This document shows, piece after piece, positions 59,801 through 64,000 of a stretch of 64,000 bases of DNA. The notes beneath the pieces are model-generated. The model saw nothing but the letters and a program-made list of their open reading frames with translations. It did not search any database and was not told the origin of the DNA. Position 1 is the stretch's first letter. Each line of letters starts with the position of its first letter. The DNA comes from Bagarius yarrelli. Its lineage: Eukaryota; Chordata; Actinopteri; Siluriformes; Sisoridae. The position numbers and the translations under genes are program-made. The DNA is taken from NCBI GenBank assembly GCA_005784505.1, contig VCAZ01000022.1, positions 3,174,195 to 3,238,194 on the forward strand. Reading direction: 5' to 3'.

Positions 59801-62800
59801 ATGGGCTGCTTTGGATTTTTGAAAGCAATGATGTTTCTTTTCAATGGCATCATCTTTGTAAGTAATTAATGTTTGGAATGTAATAAGTAACTTGGTGAAT
59901 ATTCAGTCGCAGTAAAGAGGAAGGTGGCGGATTTGGGAGAAAAGATTTATAAAATGACAGGTTACCTGATGGACACGCAGGACAAGATGCCTTCTTATTT
60001 CCCACTAGATGAATATTGTCCACCCTATTTTTTTCCCCCATAATTCATAGCAGTGCTTCTTATTATTATTATTTTGTTTGTCTCACAGCAAGAACGTTTC
60101 AGGTTCATATCCCCCGCAGCGGTCTTTCTGTGTGGAGTTTGCATGTTCTCCCTGTGCTTGTATGGGTTTACTCCGGGTTCTTCGGTTTCCTCCTACAGTC
60201 TAGAAACATGTATGTTAGGTGGATTGGTAATTCTAAATTGCCTATAGGAGTGAATGTGTGCGTGTATGGGGTTGTTTCTCTGTATGTGGCCCTGTGATGG
60301 ACTGGTGACCTGTCCAGGTTGTACCTCTGCCTTTTACCCAATAACAAGTATAGACAATAGATGGATGGATGGATTGAATGAGAATAAATCTGGAAAGGAT
60401 GTGTAAAAACATCTAGAAGTAATAATCAGATGTTTTAATACCTTTGTCTATGTATTGTAGTTCAGATATAAAATATACAAAAAATATGTCTTTAATAAAA
60501 CTCAGTTGTTGTTTTTTTTATTAGTTTAAAATAATATATCAGACTTTTTCTTCAGAATTATCTGCCTATTTAATGTGCTGTAACTCAAGTAAAATTCCTA
60601 TTTCAAAGTTTCCTGAAAAGATGATCTTCTTGTAAACATTTCATACATCGTCTTTTTAAAGCTGACCTATTGTCAGCTTGCCATTAATAGTGTATGGAAC
60701 AGAAATAAAGATCCATGTGGCATATATATTTAAATAGAGAAATCTAATCCAGTGTCCATGTTTCATGTACTTTTTCTTCTTTGTCTCACACAGCTGGCCG
60801 GAGTAGGTATCTTGGCTGTAGGTATCTGGGTAAAGGTAGATAATAATTCTATCATGGGTCTTCTGCAAGGTCTGCAGCAGGCCCCACCTGAGCTGAAGCA
60901 GGTTCTGAATGTAGGCTACCTGCTGATTGCTGTGGGCAGCGTTCTGATGCTGCTTGGTTTCCTGGGCTGCTGTGGTGCTGTTCGCGAGAGCAGGTGCATG
61001 CTGCTTATGGTAAATCTACTGCTTAGTCTACCGAATCAGTAATTGTTGTAAGACATTTTTTTTAAATCATACAATACAATACAATACAATACAATACAAC
61101 ACAACACAACACAAATACAATTAAACTGTATTAAATTAATGCTGTAAAGCATATAACAATCTTTCTAGCTAGCCCTTTTATTTAGCTTTGCTGCACAACT
61201 TTCCAGATGGATGCTGAGCTATAAAAGGTTAACAGTTTCCACTTATTTGCCGTGCATAATTTGTAGATCATTTTATTTAAAACCTAAAATCTGTTGCACA
61301 AAATGTTTTCTTTTATTGCGTAAACATTTAAACTCACAGTTTGTCCTCTTAGGAAGTGTGTGAAGTTGTAATTACTTTATCAGTTGTATTTGTACCCTTT
61401 GCCTTAGGTGAAAAACAGAACAAAAAATCAAAGAAAATCCAACCCGTAATTACGACTGTTTGTTATTACTCATATAGGTTTTATTTCAATACGACATGAC
61501 TTGAACACACACCTATTGTGGTCTTAGAGATCCTGATCACATCTAGGGCACATCTTTACATTTTCCTACAGTTCATCTGAGATATGATGCCTTTTTTTTT
61601 TTCTCTCACCAGTTCTTTGTCATTATCCTGATAGTCTTCATTGCTGAGATTGCTGGAGCAATTGTGATTTTGGTCTTTAAGGGACTGGTAAGTAACCGAA
61701 ACAGCCTTTAATTACGCATCACACTTCTTTTGATTATTTGTTGCTTGATGATGATTTCTGCTGCACATTCTGTCTTTCTCTCAGATACAAACACTGATAA
61801 GTCAACTGGGAGTTTCTGCAGTAATCAGTATTCGAAAAGAATATGGCACTAATCAAGATGTCACAGGGTTGTGGAACACCACTATGGACTTGGTTGGTGA
61901 ACTGATGTGTTAATAAACCTTCCCTGATTTATTACAAGTCATAAGCAGTTATTTCTTATGTTTGGTCCCTAAACTAAGATCTAATTGCGTTTGTTTAACA
62001 CCTCCTGTGTCTGTGTCCTCTTGTAGCTGAAGTGCTGTGGATTCAACAACTATACCGATTTCACGGGTTCCCCTTTCGTCAACAAAACCAGTCTGTATCC
62101 ACTCCAGTGCTGCCGGCATCAAAATTGTTACTTCAGTAACGCTACAGTTGCGGTAAAACATGCTGATTTTTATTTATTCGTCTAGCTGCTTAAAAAAACT
62201 GGCAGGAAAACAAGTACAGCAAGATTAAACTGAAGACACAAAGACTAGTAAGCTAGATGAAGAGTGCGTGATGAAATTTTTTCTAGGGATGCACCGATAC
62301 CAATACTAGGATCGTGTACTCATATTTGTCTTCATAAAAACTTGGCGATGTCATTGAGGAAAATTATAGCAGAGTATAGAAAGTTTGGAGTATTTGCCAC
62401 TTGCAGTAACCCTGCAGCAAGGCATTGCAGGACCTTACAGCCATACAATTAATCCCACATCCCAAAAAATTACAGGGCTCGGTATCGGTATTGGCGAGTA
62501 CCAGGAAAAATATCGGTAATTGTACTCAGCCATTAAAAAATAGCATTGGTGCGTCCCTACTTTTTTATATGTTATATTATAGTATATTATTAAACTCAAA
62601 TATTATTCTCAAATGTAGGAAACAGAAAAATTACTAACACCCAATCGTTTTTGTCTGCTTATATGATTATTTGTTTTTTTCTTCACAGAATATTAATGGA
62701 TGTTATCCTGCTGTGGTAAAACTTTTCGAATCAAATTCAGTCGTTATTATAGGCGTGGCTTTGGGCATCGCAGCACTTGAGGTAATTTAGCAATTTTCCT

Positions 62801-63199
62801 TGTCATTAAACTCAGCCATAACTAAATAAAAAGGGGTAGCCCCAGTGGTTAATGTGTTAGACTGCTGATCAGAAGATCATGGGTTCAATTCCCAGCAACA
62901 CAAAGCTCAGCAAAATTAACCCTTGAGTGATCACTTAGTTAACAAATTAATCAAGTGCTCTGGATGGGATGTCTTCCAAATGGTGGAAATGTAAATAAAT
63001 AATGCTAAATAATAAGATTTCTTGTATTCAAAAGTAAACATTTATTATGCATAATGTTTAGTTGTTGCATTTTGCCATTACATTTGGTCGTTTTTTTCCT
63101 AAATAAAATTTCTCCTTTTATTATTTTTTGTTCTGTTAGCTTCTCGCCATGATCGTCTCCATGACCTTGTACTGCCAAATAAAATCTACAGAAGGCTGA
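59801..63199 (+). CDS. tspan16: Tetraspanin-1-like four-pass membrane protein (TSPAN16 candidate)
   Basis: Tetraspanins organise partner proteins in membrane microdomains. Seven exons, 59801-59857, 60794-61009, 61613-61687, 61785-61892, 62027-62152, 62689-62781 and 63140-63199, each a whole number of codons, give 244 residues. The N-terminus is MGCFGFLKAMMFLFNGIIFL (membrane segment 1, palmitoylation-type cysteine). Segment 2 is within NVGYLLIAVGSVLMLLGFLG then CCGAVRESRC. Segment 3 is in FFVIILIVFIAEIAGAIVIL. The large loop has WNTTM, LKCCGFNNYTDFTGSPF, LQCCRHQNC and NGC, the six-cysteine pattern with the CCG signature. Segment 4 is in VIIGVALGIAALELLAMIVS, ending LYCQIKSTEG. Exon 4 appears to end at an unusual GTTGGT donor. 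Sequence is closest in memory to TSPAN1; the human neighbourhood has TSPAN16, so the symbol is an inference. The acceptor at 59780 precedes the ATG by 20 bases, so an untranslated exon lies upstream. Confidence 0.9.
60080..60392 (+). mobile_element. SINE (family C), sense copy in tetraspanin intron 1
   Basis: Carries TGTGTGGAGTTTGCATGTTC, GGGTTTACTCCGGGTTCTTC, AAACATGTATGTTAGGTGGA, CTGTGATGGACTGGTGACCT and ends in GATGGATGGATGGATTG. The tRNA-like head is mostly lost. The open frames here (60016-60297, 60053-60247) are SINE-derived. Confidence 0.8.
61070..61115. repeat. (ACAAT)n / (ACAAC)n microsatellite
   Basis: Pentamers ACAAT change to ACAAC in tetraspanin intron 2. Confidence 0.9.
62284..62559. 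mobile_element. hAT-type MITE in tetraspanin intron 5
   Basis: The left end TAGGGATGCACCGATACC and the right end, in reverse complement, TAGGGACGCACCAATGC, are inverted repeats of the kind seen on fish hAT elements. GGCTCGGTATCGGTATTGGC and AAAATATCGGTAATTGTACT repeat subterminal words. Size is 276 bases. Target duplication is not clean (T-rich flanks). Confidence 0.8.
62828..63000 (+). mobile_element. tRNA-derived SINE (family A), sense copy in tetraspanin intron 6
   Basis: GGGGTAGCCCCAGTGGTTAA, GATCAGAAGATCATGGGTTC with AATTCCCAGCAAC (box B), AATTAACCCTTGAGTGATCA, and tail words GTGCTCTGGATGGGATGTCT and CCAAATGGTGGAAATGTAAA. Confidence 0.8.
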
Positions 63200-63600
63200 A
63201 ACCTGGCCGAAAGAACAATCCCAACTTGTGAAAATTCACAGATGTATATTAACTGAACCCTTTTTTTAAGAATGAGTTGATTAGAATTTTCTAAATCATT
63301 TTTATTCCATAATTGTTTTTTTTAAATACATTTTATGGATGAACGCAGATAAGCACGATAATTTATTTCTGTTCTTCAAATGATTTTATGATTATTGTCT
63401 TATTTTTATTGATCGTTTTCAGATAATTCAGAGTCTGTTATCATTGTGTATATTATGTGACATAAATATTAAAAACCTATTTGGTTCATTTTAAAGTAAA
63501 TAGTATATATATAATATTTTACGATAATTATATATTTCTTAAAATACAGCGTTACAAACATTTCTATGTGTAAATAAATGGCAAATTAAAAGGACGAATC
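63200..63600 (+). other. tspan16: Tetraspanin 3' untranslated region
   Basis: AT-rich sequence after the stop at 63197-63199. AATAAA near 63574 (GTAAATAAATGGC) and AATATTAAAAAC near 63466 are candidate polyadenylation signals. Confidence 0.45.
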
Positions 63601-63844
63601 TATAACCCTTTTAAATAAATAAGATTATGAATGTATGTTTGTATGTATGCAGTATATTTTATGCCAACAGAAAATACAGACATAATGTCAATATTAAAAA
63701 AAAGAAACTGTATGTTTTTGTCATTTGTATTATTATTTTTATAATAATACAATTCTTCTTTTTCTTTAGGCTTTCTTTCCTTTCCTTCCTCCACCAGTCT
63801 ACCAACACCTGTTTCATTTTCCCTTTACACTCTGTTATTACGCT

Positions 63845-63945
63845 AAGAACATAAGGAAAAAGATTCTTTGGTCTGATGAGACAAAAAAATTGCATTAAAG
63901 CCAAACTTTGGGTGTCAAAAATGGTCAATTGGTCAGGCCAAAATT
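63845..63945 (+). mobile_element. Tc1-like transposase fragment
   Basis: The sequence AGGAAAAAGATTCTTTGGTC then TGATGAGACAAAAAAATTG reads RKKILWSDETKKL, the WSDE catalytic region of Tc1-like transposases, followed by a degraded stretch (CCAAACTTTGGGTGTCAAAA). No ends were found; it is a relic. Confidence 0.6.
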
Positions 63946-64000
63946 CAGTTTAATACACTTTAATTAATATATTCAACTTCATTGTAAAAATTTATATATT

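Overview
This is a stretch of vertebrate nuclear DNA, almost certainly from a ray-finned fish. It is AT-rich, has spliced genes with short exons and GT-AG introns, and carries dense microsatellites, tRNA-derived SINEs, LINE 3' ends and Tc1/mariner and hAT remnants of fish type. The repeat flavour suggests an otophysan (catfish, characin or carp relatives), but that part is a guess. There are no bacterial genes, CRISPR arrays or operons. Eight protein-coding genes can be assembled exon by exon, with consistent reading phase across every junction.

Layout from left to right: cnn1 (calponin 1, + strand, first exon missing), ending at 8155; elof1 (transcription elongation factor 1 homolog, - strand, 12856-14459, with a 5' UTR exon near 16.85 kb); tmem205 (+, 20266-21860, with a 5' UTR exon ending at 18416); rab3d (+, 29173-32987, with a likely untranslated first exon ending near 25.72 kb); epor (erythropoietin receptor, +, 37090-40571); swsap1 (Shu-complex/RAD51-paralogue ATPase, -, 42399-43887); znf653 (five-finger C2H2 protein, +, 44376-50759); and a tetraspanin-1-like gene (+, 59801-63199), probably the fish counterpart of TSPAN16.

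The gene set matches the human 19p13.2 neighbourhood (TSPAN16, RAB3D, TMEM205, SWSAP1, EPOR, ZNF653, CNN1, ELOF1), with rearranged order. This is a conserved synteny block, not a functional cluster: the products act in smooth-muscle actin regulation, transcription elongation, membrane biology, exocytosis, erythropoiesis, homologous recombination, transcriptional repression and membrane organisation. Two pairs are divergent (elof1/tmem205, about 1.4 kb apart, and swsap1/znf653, about 0.5 kb apart); cnn1/elof1 and epor/swsap1 converge.

The space between genes is repeat-rich: two tRNA-like SINE families, a third SINE-like family in four copies, LINE 3' ends (RTE type at 17.1 kb, CR1/L2/Rex type at 26.6 kb and 35.4 kb, a possible L1-like end at 53.5 kb), Tc1/mariner remnants at 9.4, 49.6, 51.25, 55.3 and 63.85 kb, a hAT-type MITE at 62.3 kb, and minisatellites at 25.0 and 37.4 kb. 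I found no convincing undescribed biological system. The points most worth a second look are an internally deleted Tc1-like element that keeps both ends, the degenerate Walker A motif of swsap1, a GATA/CACCC pair upstream of epor, and several ambiguous splice or start choices.
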